A stretch of 64,000 bases of DNA from Cyprinodon diabolis (lineage: Eukaryota; Chordata; Actinopteri; Cyprinodontiformes; Cyprinodontidae): assembly GCA_030533445.1 (NCBI GenBank), contig CM060081.1, positions 795,815 to 859,814 on the forward strand, given 5' to 3'. Positions 21,935 through 33,209 of this stretch are shown one piece after another. The notes below the pieces were generated by a model that saw only the letters and a list, made by a program, of their open reading frames with translations, was not told where the DNA came from and made no database searches. A program made the translations under genes and the position numbers. Each line of letters starts with the position of its first letter. Position 1 is the first letter of the stretch.

Positions 21935-22130
21935 TCTCCCCACAGTGAAACATGGTGGTGGCAGCATCATGATGTAGGAATGTGTTGTCCCAGAAACTGG
22001 TAAAAGTTTATTTTAGTGATGAAGTTAAAACAGGGTGAATGCTGGAAGAAAATCTTCCTGTAGGATGTTGGAAGAATGGGCCAAAATCCCACCTGATGAA
22101 TGCATGTGACTCATTTCTCCGTACCGGAGG
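21935..22130 (+). mobile_element. Degraded DNA-transposon fragment
   Basis: CACAGTGAAACATGGTGGTG followed by GCAGCATCATGATGTAGGAA resembles the conserved core of fish DNA transposons. It is too decayed to class. Confidence 0.35.
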
Positions 22131-22134
22131 CGTG

Positions 22135-22735
22135 CAGGAGTGCATGGGCCGCTCCTAAAGACCTTCTCTGAGTCTGCTGTGGCAGCAGCCATCTTCTATG
22201 GAGCTGTCTGTTGAAGCAGCGGCTCATCTGTAGCTGAGAGGAAGCGGCTGGATCAGCTGATCAGGAAGAACAGCTCTGTGATTGGATGCCCTATGGACTC
22301 AGAGCAGGAGGTGGGAAACAGACGGATTCTCACTAAATGAACATCTCCCCCCCATGCTGGTTCAGCTGGTGCTGAACTGGACAGCTCCTTCAGTGACAGA
22401 CTGCTGCACCTTAAACGCACCAGGGAGCGTTATCACAGATCCTTACATGTCATTCTGCACATCTTTGATGTCTAAAATTTCCACAGCTGGATATTGGTTA
22501 TTTATTCACCAGGTTTTAGATTGTTAAAACACTTTACATTGTTTTATTTTATTTTATTGTTTATCTTTTAAATCTTCACTATTATGTTATTCTTATATAT
22601 TTTTCAAAAGTACATATTTGTTTGACCTTTTTTTCTATAATCTTTTTGCTGCTGTATCACCAGAATTACCCCATTGTGGGACAATAGAGGAATTTTCTAT
22701 TCTATTCTATTTTATTCTATTCTATTCTATTCTAA
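22135..22735 (+). pseudogene. LINE 3' end: reverse transcriptase C-terminus and tail
   Basis: The segment from GAGTCTGCTGTGGCAGCAGC encodes SAVAAAIFYGAVC, then RKRLDQLIRKNSSVIGCPMD, a C-terminal pattern common in fish jockey-group LINEs. Frame breaks follow. The tail CCCCATTGTGGGACAATAGA ends in (TTCTA)n at about 22695-22735. An antisense copy of the same 3' end lies at 43803-44060. The reverse-transcriptase fragment at 38392-38945 may be the same family. Confidence 0.7.
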
Positions 22736-22739
22736 ATTC

Positions 22740-23800
22740 AACTAAGCGTGTAAATAAATTGAAAATAAACAAGGCAAATATTACACAATGTGACAATATT
22801 TTAAGATTGTCTGAGGTATTTTTCTAGCTCTGGTTTAAAAAAGGTTTACTTTGTATTATTTTTTTTTATCATAGTTTCCATAAAGTTGGAAGAGCCTGGG
22901 TTTAACTGATATAAAGCTTTAGTTCCATAAGTTTAAAGCGGATTGAATGGTCTGTGCTGCCTGTCATAGCTGACTAGCTCCTTAGGCTTCTGCCCATCGC
23001 ATGAAATGATGATTGATGATGATGGATCTATTGTTGCATTCATCCTGACAGTGAGGACTAAGAATAAAACCACCTTCAAGCCTGATAACAAAGGTCACTT
23101 ACTCTATATTCACGCCACATGCCTGCCTCTAATGGACCGAGGTTCTAGAAGAGCGTCAACGTGATAGAAGAAGAATGACATTTCTGTTGCACTCCTTCAT
23201 CAATGACCATCGTCTTCCCCCACAAGTAGTTTAACTTATTTCCACAGACCTATGAGCTTTATTTTGATTATAAAAGTATTTAAAGCTTTTATATAATTAG
23301 ATGCATAGATGTTAGTGTACAGGAAAAAGTGTGGGTGATATATCATAACGTTTAGCTGAGTTTAACAACACTACTAGGCTTTTAGGGAAAAAATAAAGAG
23401 AGAGAGAGCACTTCACTTCTACTTTTACATTTCTACACTGAGTCACCATTCATTTGAACATTTTAGTTTTCGGTACTTTTACCGCTCCAGAACTCATCCT
23501 GAAACCTCAGACCTAGTTAGAGGCCGCTGATGCAAACATGTAGGTAGATTTAAAAAAAGCAAAGGCGACAGTTCTTTTACGTACCTTTTTTTATGCCGTA
23601 TTACCTGTTTTTAACATTCGACTCTAATGAACTGCTATTCTTTCATCAAACATCTTCTAAAAGGGTTTTTTTCCCTCGTTCCATGCATGTCTGAGTTATT
23701 CTCATGAATCTTGCTGAAATGAACAGCAGACCCTCCCTGTCCTAAAGAATAAACAGTCAGGCAATATACAGCCACTCCCTCCAGGAAGCGCCCATTCAGA
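22740..23800. other. Unassigned intergenic DNA
   Basis: No gene or classifiable element. It contains a short (GA)n tract near 23398-23408. Confidence 0.4.
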
Positions 23801-24720
23801 ATTTCCTTACTTTCCTTAATGGCTCCTTGGTTGGTCCTTGGCTGGTCCTTGGCTGGCCCTTGGCTGGTCCTTGGTTGGTCTTTGGCTTGTCCTTGGCTGG
23901 TCCTTGGCTGGTCCTTGGCCGGTCCTTGGCTGGTCCTTGGCCGGTCCTTGGCTGGTCCTTGGCTGGCCCTTGGCTGGTCCTTGGTTGTTCCTTGGTTGGT
24001 CCTTGGCTGGTCCTTGGCTGGTCCTTGGCCGGTCCTTGGCTGGTCCTTGGTTGGTCCTTGGCTGGCCCTTGGCTGGCCCTTGGCTGGTCCTTGGTTGGTC
24101 CTTGGCTGGTCCTTGGCTGGCCCTTGGTTGGTCCTTGGTTGGTCCTTGGCTGGTCCTTGGTTGTTCCTTGGTTGGTCCTTGGCTGGTCCTTGGCTGCCCC
24201 TTGGCTGGTCCTTGGCTGGTCCTTGGTTGGTCCTTGGCTGGCCCTTGGCTGGCCCTTGGCTGGTCCTTGGTTGGTCCTTGGCTGGCCCTTGGTTGGTCCT
24301 TGGTTGGTCCTTGGCTGGTCCTTGGTTGGTCCTTGGCTGGCCCTTGGTTGGTCCTTGGTTGGTCCTTGGCTGGCCCTTGGCTGGTCCTTGGCTGGTCCTT
24401 GGCTGGCCCTTGGTTGGTCCTTGGCTGGCCCTTGGTTGGTCCTTGGCTGGTCCTTGGTTGGTCCTTGGCTGGCCCTTGGCTGGTCCTTGGTTGGTCCTTG
24501 GCTGGCCCTTGGCTGGTCCTTGGTTGGTCCTTGGCTGGTCCTTGGCTGGTCCTTGGTTGGTCCTTGGCTGGTCCTTGGCTGGTCCTTGGCTGGTCCTTGG
24601 TTGGTCCTTGGCTGATCCTTGGTTGGTCCTTGGCTAGTCCTTGGCTGGTCCTTGGCTGGTCTTCTTCAGTTCTTTTTTAAACATCATTCTTTGTACTAAA
24701 ATATTCTTTCTGTGATGATT
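23800..24720 (+). repeat. 11-bp VNTR family, array 2 with flanks
   Basis: Units of CCTTGGCTGGT alternate with CCTTGGTTGGT and CCTTGGCTGGC over about 23820-24662 (roughly 76 units). Left flank CCTTACTTTCCTTAATGG and right flank TTTTTTAAACATCATTCTTT plus TACTAAAATATTCTTTCTGT match array 1. The gttggt variant is far more frequent here than in array 1, so the two arrays have been homogenised separately. Confidence 0.92.
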
Positions 24721-25164
24721 TGTGGGCATTAAGATCTAAAGACATTTTTTTAATATTTATTGGCTTTTGTTTTTTTTTTCTTGTAAAGAGCTTTGAATTT
24801 TCCATGGACTTTAAACAGTAATTCCTTGACTTTCCTTTGACCGTGGCTGATGCTCTTTTTTGTCTTATGATGCATAAACCATCTAAATGTAAAAAAATAA
24901 AATCTACATCTTATTTAAAGGAAGCTGCTGTATTTGTCCTTTTTGTAAAATCTTGTATGTTTTGTCTCCTTTAAACAGCAGGGCTACCATCCCTGTTGAC
25001 ATCTAAAGGCAAACAGATCTCAGAAAAATAAAAATATAAGGATTAAAGAGAATATAGACTTTTAGTTTTAGTGCTGAGGTTGTATATATCTATATATGCA
25101 AACGTTTAATAGAAAAGGTAACAGAATTGTCTGATTTCTTTCCTTTATAAGAAAAAGCAATGAA
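24721..25164. other. Unassigned intergenic DNA
   Basis: AT-rich. No feature recognised apart from a possible continuation of the array flank (TGATTTGTGGGCATTAAGAT), which is also present in inverted form near 59580-59600. Confidence 0.4.
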
Positions 25165-25803
25165 ATATCTGTCATGATGGGTCTCTAGTGTATAAACCCA
25201 CATGCAGAACACCACAGAAACGGGGTAAAAGGTTAACAGTTTATTAAAGATGCACATACAGAAAAAACAAGAGCTGATTCTGGTACAGGTCCGGGACAGC
25301 AGTCACTGAGAATCTGCAGAGATGGATTGTTTGGTTAGCCAGGCAGCGGAGAGGACTGGTTGATGTTTGATTCAGGTTTGTACCTTGATGAGGTTCAGGG
25401 AGATCACTGGAGAGGGGGAACCAATTGGGTCCAGAGACAGTGGGTTCAGCAGAGAGCTCAGCAGCAGCAGCGTCTAGCTTCAGACTATTGAGTTTCAGAC
25501 CTTGAATGAAGTCCAAGCTCTCCCATGAGAGCTGATTGGGGAATCCAGACTGATTGTCTTCAGGTTTGGCTTCCTAGGGCAGGCAGGCAGGTTTCCAAGC
25601 TAGCTCCTCCAGAGCTACAGGTCTTAGTCAGACTTTCCAAAGCTGGTCAACACTCCGGCGAAGAAGTCAGGTCTGGCTGCTGCTTATGTAGGAGGTCTCC
25701 TGATGGGCTGATGATCCACAGGTGTGCAGGAGGCTCCAGCCCAGGAGACCCACAGCGCTCTCTGCTGGAGACAGGTGGCAGATCTCCAGATCCCAACAAT
25801 ATC
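25165..25803 (-). mobile_element. Solo LTR A
   Basis: A 629-bp unit from TGTCATGATGGG (25170) to CAGATCCCAACA (25798), with TG...CA ends, is flanked by an exact 5-bp duplication atatc (25165-25169 and 25799-25803). These are marks of an LTR retrotransposon insertion reduced by LTR recombination. Internal blocks AACCCACATGCAG near the left and CTCCAGATCCCAACA at the right are shared with solo LTR B. No internal coding region remains. Strand is inferred and weak. Confidence 0.8.
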
Positions 25804-26303
25804 CCCACTAAAGCTTTTCTGTTATAGCATATTGATTATTTTTAATTATATTACATTTATTTGCTTTTAAACTAAAGGAAAAATATAGAAGAAACAATGA
25901 CTAAATTCAGTTTGGAAGGTCAAATAATTTTCTTTGGCAATTGGATTAGGGCCAGGCTACAGATTTAGTTTTCTTCTATTTCGAGAATAAAGTCCTAAAA
26001 TTTTGAGAAATTTTATAACAACTCTTCCAAGAAGCCCTTTCTTCCCTAAAATGAGGAATGTGGAGCATCATGTGAAGTTCTACTTTAGCATCGGTTTGAC
26101 AAATCAGGAAATCTTTCAGCAGCAGCATCAAACTGGGCAGGATGTCAAAGTGGACTCTGGTTGCTGATTGGTGGAGCTGGTCGGATGTCATCTGCTGGGC
26201 GGAGCTCCAAGCTTTCTTTCTGAAACAGTTGTTGAATGATGAATTTATTCTCGTAATGTTACGACTTTATTCTCAAAATAAAAATCCCCAACCTGACCCT
26301 TAT
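25804..26303. other. Unassigned intergenic DNA
   Basis: No supported feature; short open frames lack any domain. Confidence 0.4.
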
Positions 26304-26827
26304 ACTCCATTACGGAAGAGGATTAGGGCCACTGAAAAAAAAAAAAGTTTAAGATTTATTTCAGTTTAACATGGGAAAAAGTCAGAATTCTGACTTTTTT
26401 CTCAAACTTCTGACTTTAATCTCAGAATTCTGACTGAATTCCGACAATAAAAAAAGTCAGAATTCTGAGAATTAAAGTCATAATTCTGCGAAAAAAGTCA
26501 GAATTCTGACTTTTTTCTCAAAATTCTGACTTTAATCTCAGAATTCTGACTGAATTCCAACAATAAAAAAAGTCAGAATTCTGAGAATTAAAGTCATAAT
26601 TCTGCGAAAAAAGTCAGAATTCTGACTTTTTTCTCAAAATTCTGACTTTAATCTCAGAATTCTGACTGAATTCCAACAATAAAAAAAGTCAGAATTCTGA
26701 GAATTAAAGTCAGAATTCTGAGAAAAAAGTCAAAATTCTAATTTTTATCCCATACTATACTGAAATAAAATAAAAAAAATCAGTTAACTTTTTTTTCAGT
26801 GGCCCTAATCTTCTTCCGTACTCCATA
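26304..26827. mobile_element. EcoRI-palindrome fold-back element, copy 3
   Basis: Termini TACGGAAGAGGATTAGGGCC (26311) and GGCCCTAATCTTCTTCCGTA (26820). Flanks actccatt and actccata match at 7 of 8. The core is irregular: a block of about 120 bp holding several GAATTC palindromes and the linker CTGAATTCCAACAATAAAAA is itself repeated about three times. The higher-order repeat suggests segmental duplication within the element. Confidence 0.87.
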
Positions 26828-26829
26828 GT

Positions 26830-27200
26830 AAAATGGTGTTGTAATGTTTTTTTTATGTGGTAAACGTTTACATTTATCCTCCACCCATAAATGACTGATA
26901 TTTATGAAGGGAAAAACATGAATCTTCAGAAAAACCTTCTGAAGATCAACAGTTTGCTGCAGAACATTTTGGACAAGTCAACAAAATAGTGCTTAAGTGT
27001 GGTCTACTCAAATGGGATTAACAGCTGTGAGGCATGAGCATCATGGTAGGGGATTGTTATATTTCAATAACAGGAGGATGAATGGCGACATGTTTTGCAC
27101 AATTCTATTTAAAATGTTAATATAACACCAGCTGGACTTTTAGAACCCAAGTATTTAGTGACAGACTGACAAACTAAGGACTTAGACTTGGACGACTTTT
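26830..27200. other. Unassigned intergenic DNA
   Basis: AT-rich. Nothing classifiable. Confidence 0.4.
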
Positions 27201-27600
27201 ATTCAAAGTTTTCTATCTAAGGAAAACCAGCTGATTGCATCGACTCATTGACTCTTCAGCAATCCCTCACACTAAGCATGCTTGTAGCGACAGTGGAGAG
27301 GAAAAACTCCCTTTGAACAGGAAGAAACCTCCAGCAGAACCAGGCTCAGTGTGAGCGGCCATCTGCTGAGGCCCACTGGGGTTCAAGGAGACAGAAGCAG
27401 ACATAGAAAAAGAAGCATAGATACAAAAGGCAACTGTCAACCAGCTCCACAGGCGGCCCCGTCCAGGAAACACACAGCCAGGCAGACGAGCTCCGAGCCA
27501 GCTCCCATGTCAGAGGATGAAGAGAGCACATCCAGTTAGTCACAGTCAGAGAAACAGGACTACACTGGAAAACAGGCCAAGCTCCAACATCAGAAAGATG
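27201..27600 (-). mobile_element. L2 LINE 3' end fragment, subfamily b
   Basis: Antisense copy of the L2 3' untranslated region, from TCAAAGTTTTCTATCTAAGG to GGACTACACTGGAAAACAGG. It differs from the large L2 copy by TGACTCTTCAGCAATCCCTC and an extra segment AGACATAGAAAAAGAAGCAT, features shared with the fragments at 34190 and 45608. Both ends are truncated. Confidence 0.85.
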
Positions 27601-28290
27601 TTACGGGCTCGGGACACGCAGCGCTGGGATGAAATGTCTTTAATGGAGGGAAGAGGAGCCCCCATGATCCTCTCTGCTGTTCTCACCTTCTTCCAGTCTA
27701 AGGTGCTGCAGCCTCCACACCTGTGCCCTGGACTTCTGTGCCCAGACTGGCTTAATTACTCATTTTATTCTCCTGTCTAACTTGCCCAGTTTCTCATTAC
27801 TGCTCATCTGATCCACCTGCTTCTACCCCATTCAAGCTACCTGCTTCCAGCCATCAGGGCCAGATTATTTCTCTCCAGCCAGTGGTGGAAGGGTTCTTAG
27901 CATATGTGAGTGTTTCTGATTACCTAATCCTGACCTGTTCTTCCTCTCAACCTGCCTCTCTGAGCCTGACTGTTCCTGTTCTGATCTGTTTGCCTGACCT
28001 GGCTTCAGACTCCTGCTTCTTCGCCGGGGTTACTGGGAAACTCTGGGCGGCGCCTGCTGGATCTTGTTGGCAGCCCACCTGCTGGATCCTACCTCGTTCT
28101 CTAGTGATGGACTGAACTTTTAAACCAGGTTATTGACTGAGGTTCATAGTCTTCGTCTGTCAGGTTAACCTGGTCACTAACCTGTGTTTCATTTCTGCAG
28201 TTTCCTGCCTCAGTTTGCTGCCACTCCGATCCGCCAGTTTTTAATAAACGCTTTTTGAGAAATCCCGCTGTCTGTCTTGCCTGAATATTG
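27600..28290 (+). repeat. LTR-like repeat, sense copy
   Basis: Includes a polyadenylation signal in TTTTTAATAAACGCTTTTTG (about 28238-28257) and ends near GCCTGAATATTGGGTCCTC. Bases about 28060-28215 are the reverse complement of blocks at 12940-13110. It looks like an LTR or its 3' portion, but I could not fix a TG start or a target duplication. Confidence 0.55.
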
Positions 28291-29180
28291 GGTCCTCTGT
28301 TTTTAACCGTGAAAATTCAGCATTTTCTGTTGGAAAGGAAGCATGATGTTAGCCATCCTACTGTCATTTATCTTGGTCCTAAAACAGAAATGAGGTTTGA
28401 ATGTATGTTATAAAGAACCAAAGTATCTGTTACTGTTTGTAAGATGTTAACAAACTTGTTTTTGAATATTTAAGACACAGCTTAATGAAATCCCTAATGG
28501 CAGGTTTATGATTTTACAGGTATAGAAGAAGCAAATGATCATGCCCTCCCTGTGCAGGACTGAACCCTAAAGGTAAACAGCTTAGCTTTCTCTCTTTTCC
28601 AACAACTTTGCTTCCTCTCCTCCTCCTCCTCCTCCATTGATTCAACCTGTATTGATTAACTTTGTGCACACATTCATGAACACCCAACCAATTACTATGC
28701 ATAGGGAGTTGCAGTTTGGGGTGATACACCATTAACAGCCTCATTGGAACATTATCCTGCTCATTTGCTCCAGGGATGGAGCTTCCTGTCAAACTTTGAG
28801 AGAAGTTTAAAGGCAATGCTGTGTCTGTCTGTTTTTATAACTTTGAACAATGTTTTTATTTGTTTATTTGACAGCTGGTGACAGAATGTCACCTTTTCTG
28901 CAGACAGAAAACGATACAGCAGGCATTTCTTGACCACTAACTATTCTACGGTAGACTGGTTATCAGGGTTGGGAATCGCTTGAATTGAAGCTAGATCAAT
29001 TCTGATCCCTCGTTTCGATTTCAGTTACTGCCGTATAAGAGCAGTAACTTATTATTTTATTCAGCTGACTGAAAGTACTACGGAGTTGGAGGAGAAAGCA
29101 GGATAATGGAGGTTTTCTTAAGGAACGTATCATTAAGGAATTTCATCCTAAGATTCCTTCACTGCAGCTAATTTCAACTC
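28291..29180. other. Unassigned intergenic DNA
   Basis: Contains a short (TCC)n tract near 28617-28635. No gene or element recognised. Confidence 0.4.
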
Positions 29181-29595
29181 AGCAATGTCAGGATTTGGTG
29201 TTGGTTTGAGGACCCAAATGCAGAGGCCAGTAGGCAGAGGTGAATTTAAGTGGGTTTAATGATGTTCACAGGAACTGAGGCAGAAATCAAAATCCAACAG
29301 AAAACAACAAACGCACCAGAACCAAGGAGACATCAGGGGTAAACCAAAAACTCTAGGAGCCAGGGAGAGACGAGGAAAGCAGACAGACGTTAGACGAGGA
29401 TCCAACAAACAGGAACTGAAGAGGGAGGCTTTTAAAGGGGACAGAGACAAAGAGAGGGCTAACGAGGGGATTGGAAACAGGTGAGGGCAGAACAGAAAAC
29501 AGAGCAAGGGAAAGAGGACACAAGAGGGCAGCAGAGGACAACAAATGGAAAACCAAGAAAAACAGGAACTAACAAACCAAGACTTTGACAATCAA
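29181..29595. mobile_element. Solo LTR C (probable)
   Basis: A 405-bp unit from TGTCAGGATTTGG (29186) to AAGACTTTGACA (29590), ends TG...CA. Flanking pentamers agcaa and atcaa match at 4 of 5. The order of blocks (ACCCAAATGCAGAGGCC near the start, purine-rich body) resembles solo LTRs A and B in style but not in detail. Confidence 0.55.
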
Positions 29596-29599
29596 GATG

Positions 29600-30250
29600 T
29601 GAACGAGATATTTCTTTTGAGGACAGAGGAAAGATGAGATTTATGTGCTTTTCATTATATGGATCAAAACCAGCGTTTTCGCCATATAATTGATCATGGT
29701 GCACCGCCATAGGAAACAATGGCCGCCACATCTTCAGAGGAATCCACAAATAAATAAAAGCTACAGTAAAGCATAATGAAGCAGAATAGTTAGAATTAGG
29801 TTTATTTTGGAAAACCAGCGATACTGCCTGCTGTCTGTCTTGTAATCTAGAGATAAGTGAGAATGTCTTAAATTGAGTGTATTTACCCTTAATTTGAGTA
29901 GGTAAATGAGATAGTTTGCCAATAGAATTGGTATTTTTACTCTTAAGATAAGATAATTAGATAATATGCACTTGAAACAAGACAATGCAATTTTTTGAAT
30001 TTTTACGGAAAGACAATGCAATTGTGTTTTCTTATTTTAAATCTAAATTGTCTTGTTCCATTGGCAAAATGTCTCTTTTATCTCCTCAATCCAAGAACAA
30101 ATACACTTATTTTAAGAAAAAATTACTTAGCTAGACTTTGTTTTTTTCCAGTGTAGGTGCTTAGCATAGGAAGCTAACTGATGGCTACGGTGATGCACTT
30201 GATAGTCAGCAAGAACTAGAGACAACAGAGCAACTTTGTCACTATATTAG
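29600..30250. other. Unassigned intergenic DNA
   Basis: AT-rich. No supported feature. Confidence 0.4.
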
Positions 30251-30251
30251 G

Positions 30252-30803
30252 TAGGGGTGGGTATTGCAAAGAAGTCATGATGCGATTCTATCACGATGCA
30301 TCACGATACTTGAAATATTGCGATGCATCGCGATGCGTTGCGATATTTTCACTGAACACTGTAAGAAAAAGATACAGCCCTTACCAGTGGCTGACTGGCT
30401 GGGTGTGATCTAGATCGTGTCTTCAATTGATACATGACTGAAAGCAACTGAAATCATACATAGCTGCATTTACAGAAACGACTTTTGGAGGTGTTGCCAT
30501 GGAAACAAATACTGGAGAGAAATATTACTATTACTGGCGTGGACACACTGACAAAAAGATCTTAGGATTCATCAAACTTAAAATAACAAAATAAGGATAA
30601 TCAGTGCCCATCCGCAGCGACATCTGCTGGCCTGGAAGTTGTATTCCATTTGGTTTGGCTGATGTGCGTCAACCGTTCATGTATTTTATTAGTTCATTTA
30701 TTTTTTTTTTTATAATCGATTCTTGCCTTCAAGAATCGATGCAGTAGATCACAAAAATTAGAATCGCGATGCATCATCATGACGATTATTTTGCACACCC
30801 TTA
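30252..30803. mobile_element. Probable hAT-like MITE with GATGCATCG repeats
   Basis: Opens TAGGGGTGGGTATTGCAAAG, with subterminal CACGATGCATCACGATAC and GCGATGCATCGCGATGCG. Closes GAATCGCGATGCATCATCAT ... TTTGCACACCCTTA. The outer repeats are imperfect and I could not define a clean target duplication. No open frame. Confidence 0.55.
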
Positions 30804-30809
30804 AGGTAT

Positions 30810-31480
30810 AAGGAGATTTTTCAGAACCTTTTTCATAAAAAAAAGGTAGAACTTCATGTTAAAGCAGCAGTTCTTCTACCGTTACTGTCTGATTGGATAA
30901 AACACAACAATTGGTCGCTTTCATTGAGGTTCAGCTTCTAACCCCCAGATTCCACGTCCTCCGCTCCGCCCCGTCTGTCATGTTAACCAATGAGAACTGT
31001 TCCACATCCACCACTACGCTTCGGCACGTCACTGTCCACCTACGTCTTCTCCGTCCGACGGCATCTAAATACGGAGCCGAGCTATTTTTTGCTCCGCTCC
31101 ACTCCGGACAGCTCAAGATCCACAAATCCAATCGCACCAAACAGAAAGAATGATTTTGGGGTAAGGGGGGTCTACTGAGCAGGGCGGGTCATGAAGCTGG
31201 CTGCTCAGTGCTGATTGACAAAATAAGCTTAATGATTTGACTGACAGTGGAGAGATTTTCCTCATGAGACTCAGACAAGAAAGGAATCAGCGCCTCAATC
31301 CATAGCAGATCTCTTATCAGTGGATCTACCTCCCAGACCAATCAGGTTTCCTAGTTCCACCCAGACCTAGAACCATACATGGAGAAGCAGCATCTATGCT
31401 CCACAGATCTGGAACAAACTCCCAGCAGACTGGAAAGGAGCTGAAAGTCTGAGTTCTTTGGAGTCAGAGTTTGTTTAGAG
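30810..31480. other. Unassigned intergenic DNA
   Basis: No element or gene recognised. The part 30940-31120 is GC-richer, but opposing short frames there show no domain. Confidence 0.35.
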
Positions 31481-31482
31481 CT

Positions 31483-31933
31483 GATGGTGTCATGTTGGGT
31501 TCTAGGCGTCTAACCCACATGCAGTAATCACTCTTTGTTACAGTTAGAGTTGATCCAGAAAACTTGCAGTTTATAGAAGACGAGGATAAACACCTGCTCA
31601 GAGAGGATTCTGATCGGCAGGGGGGGAACCTTGTGGGTCCAGAGGCTAGTCGGCAGGCAGAGGGCTGAGGGCAGAGGCAGAGACTGAGACGGAGTGCAGG
31701 CAGGCAGATTCCAGACAGAGATTTCTTTCTCCAGGATTCCAGGTTTCCAGATAAGTCAGGATCAATACTGGCAAACACTCTGGCAGGGAAGTGTCAGCCT
31801 CCTTCTCCTTAAATAGGTCCTCTGATAAGCAGACAGGAAACAGGTGTGTAGAAGTACGCTCATGCCCTCAGGAGAAGATCTCAGGCGCCCTCTGGTGGAG
31901 AAAGTGGACAAACCTCCAGATCCCAACAGATGG
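31483..31933 (-). mobile_element. Solo LTR B
   Basis: A 441-bp unit from TGTCATGTTGGG (31488) to CAGATCCCAACA (31928), flanked by an exact 5-bp duplication gatgg (31483-31487 and 31929-31933). It shares end sequences and the AACCCACATGCAG block with solo LTR A but is about 190 bp shorter and diverged internally. Strand is inferred and weak. Confidence 0.8.
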
Positions 31934-32980
31934 AGATCAACTGTTAATAGAGGGATCGTTAGTTTAAAGTTGCACTGCTGCCTTGCATCAAGAATGTTCT
32001 GGGTTCAATTCCTGGTCTGGGGTCTTTCTGAATGGAGTTAGCATGTCTCCCTGAGCATGCCTGGTTCTCTCCTGGTACTCCCGCTTCCTTCCGCAGTCCA
32101 AAAACATGACTGTTAGGTTAATTGGGTAATGGACTGGAGTCTTGTCCAGGATGGACCCCGTCTCTCACCCACTGACAGCTTCAATATTGGGCAGAAATCG
32201 AAATATCTGAGACAAGCTCACTGTGTCACACTGCTGCAGGAGGTGCTACAGACTCCTATAAACACACATCGTTGCTTTGGAGAAATGAAAAATGGCCTCA
32301 ATATAAACCAGCATGTTCTGCCCCAAAGTCCAGCACACACTCACCTTTAAATGGCGGCTGTGCAGTAAACACACACAACCACACACAAGGACACATGGTG
32401 TGCTCAGGAAACCATTAGGGACTTCGGTCCAATTCTGCTGACAGTAGATGGGCTTTACTATTCACTCCCACTATCATGATGATCACTATGATGTCCCCAC
32501 CTCCCTGCTAAATTGAGCTGTGCTCCATATAACCCTTTAGCTTTGCTACCCACACTAATAGAGCCCCCCCCCCCTCTTATTATCCCAGCATATAATAACC
32601 TCCATCCATTAACTTAGGGCTCTTCTGCTGGTCCTCACCATTACTTTCCTCTCTATCTTTTATTGCTTTTCTATGTGCTTCTGCCTCCCTCTGATTCTGC
32701 CACAGCAGACCGTCTCAGCCAGACAGGAGTAAGAGTACGGAAGCAGCAGCAGATATGTAGAGCTGCATATGGAGCCTTATGTAATGAGGCACGTTCTCTG
32801 CTGCATGTCAACCCTGTTTAAGTCCACATCAAGCATTGTGCTGTGAGGTTTTTTCACTGAGACTGTATCTATTTTACTCTGGTCTATTTAGCTCCGGCTG
32901 CAGAGACATGCAAAATGCAGGACTTTCTCCATTCGTGGATTGTTGCTCTGCGGCTCTAGATGTTGGTTTTCAGGATGAAT
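31934..32980. other. Unassigned intergenic DNA
   Basis: Contains a C-run near 32565-32575 and an ACACACAACC-type short repeat near 32370. No gene supported. Confidence 0.4.
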
Positions 32981-32988
32981 CTGGTTTC

Positions 32989-33207
32989 TACGGAAGAGGA
33001 TTAGAGCCACTGAAAAAAAAAACAAAGTTAACTGATTTTTAAATTTTATTTCAGTTTAACATGGGAAAAAAGTCAGAATTCTGACTTTAATCTCAGAATT
33101 CTGACTTTTTTCTCAGAATTCTGACTTTTTTCCCATGTTAAACTGAAATAAAATTTAAAAATCAGTTAACTTTGTTTTTTTTTCAGTGGCCCTAATCCTC
33201 TTCCGTA
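32989..33207. mobile_element. EcoRI-palindrome fold-back element, copy 4 (minimal)
   Basis: TACGGAAGAGGATTAGAGCC (32989) to GGCCCTAATCCTCTTCCGTA (33207). Only three GAATTC units separate the arms, so nearly the whole 219 bp folds into one long hairpin: arms of about 85 bp including CAAAGTTAACTGATTTTTAA and TTTCAGTTTAACATGGGAAA are complementary. Unlike most other copies, the flanks (tggtttct, aactgcag) show no duplication. Confidence 0.87.
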
Positions 33208-33209
33208 AC

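Noticed and set aside
20922..24680. Open frames of up to 280 codons rich in Gly-Pro-Trp-Leu
   Set aside because: An 11-bp tandem repeat is stop-free in all forward frames; three equal-length overlapping frames show it is an artefact.
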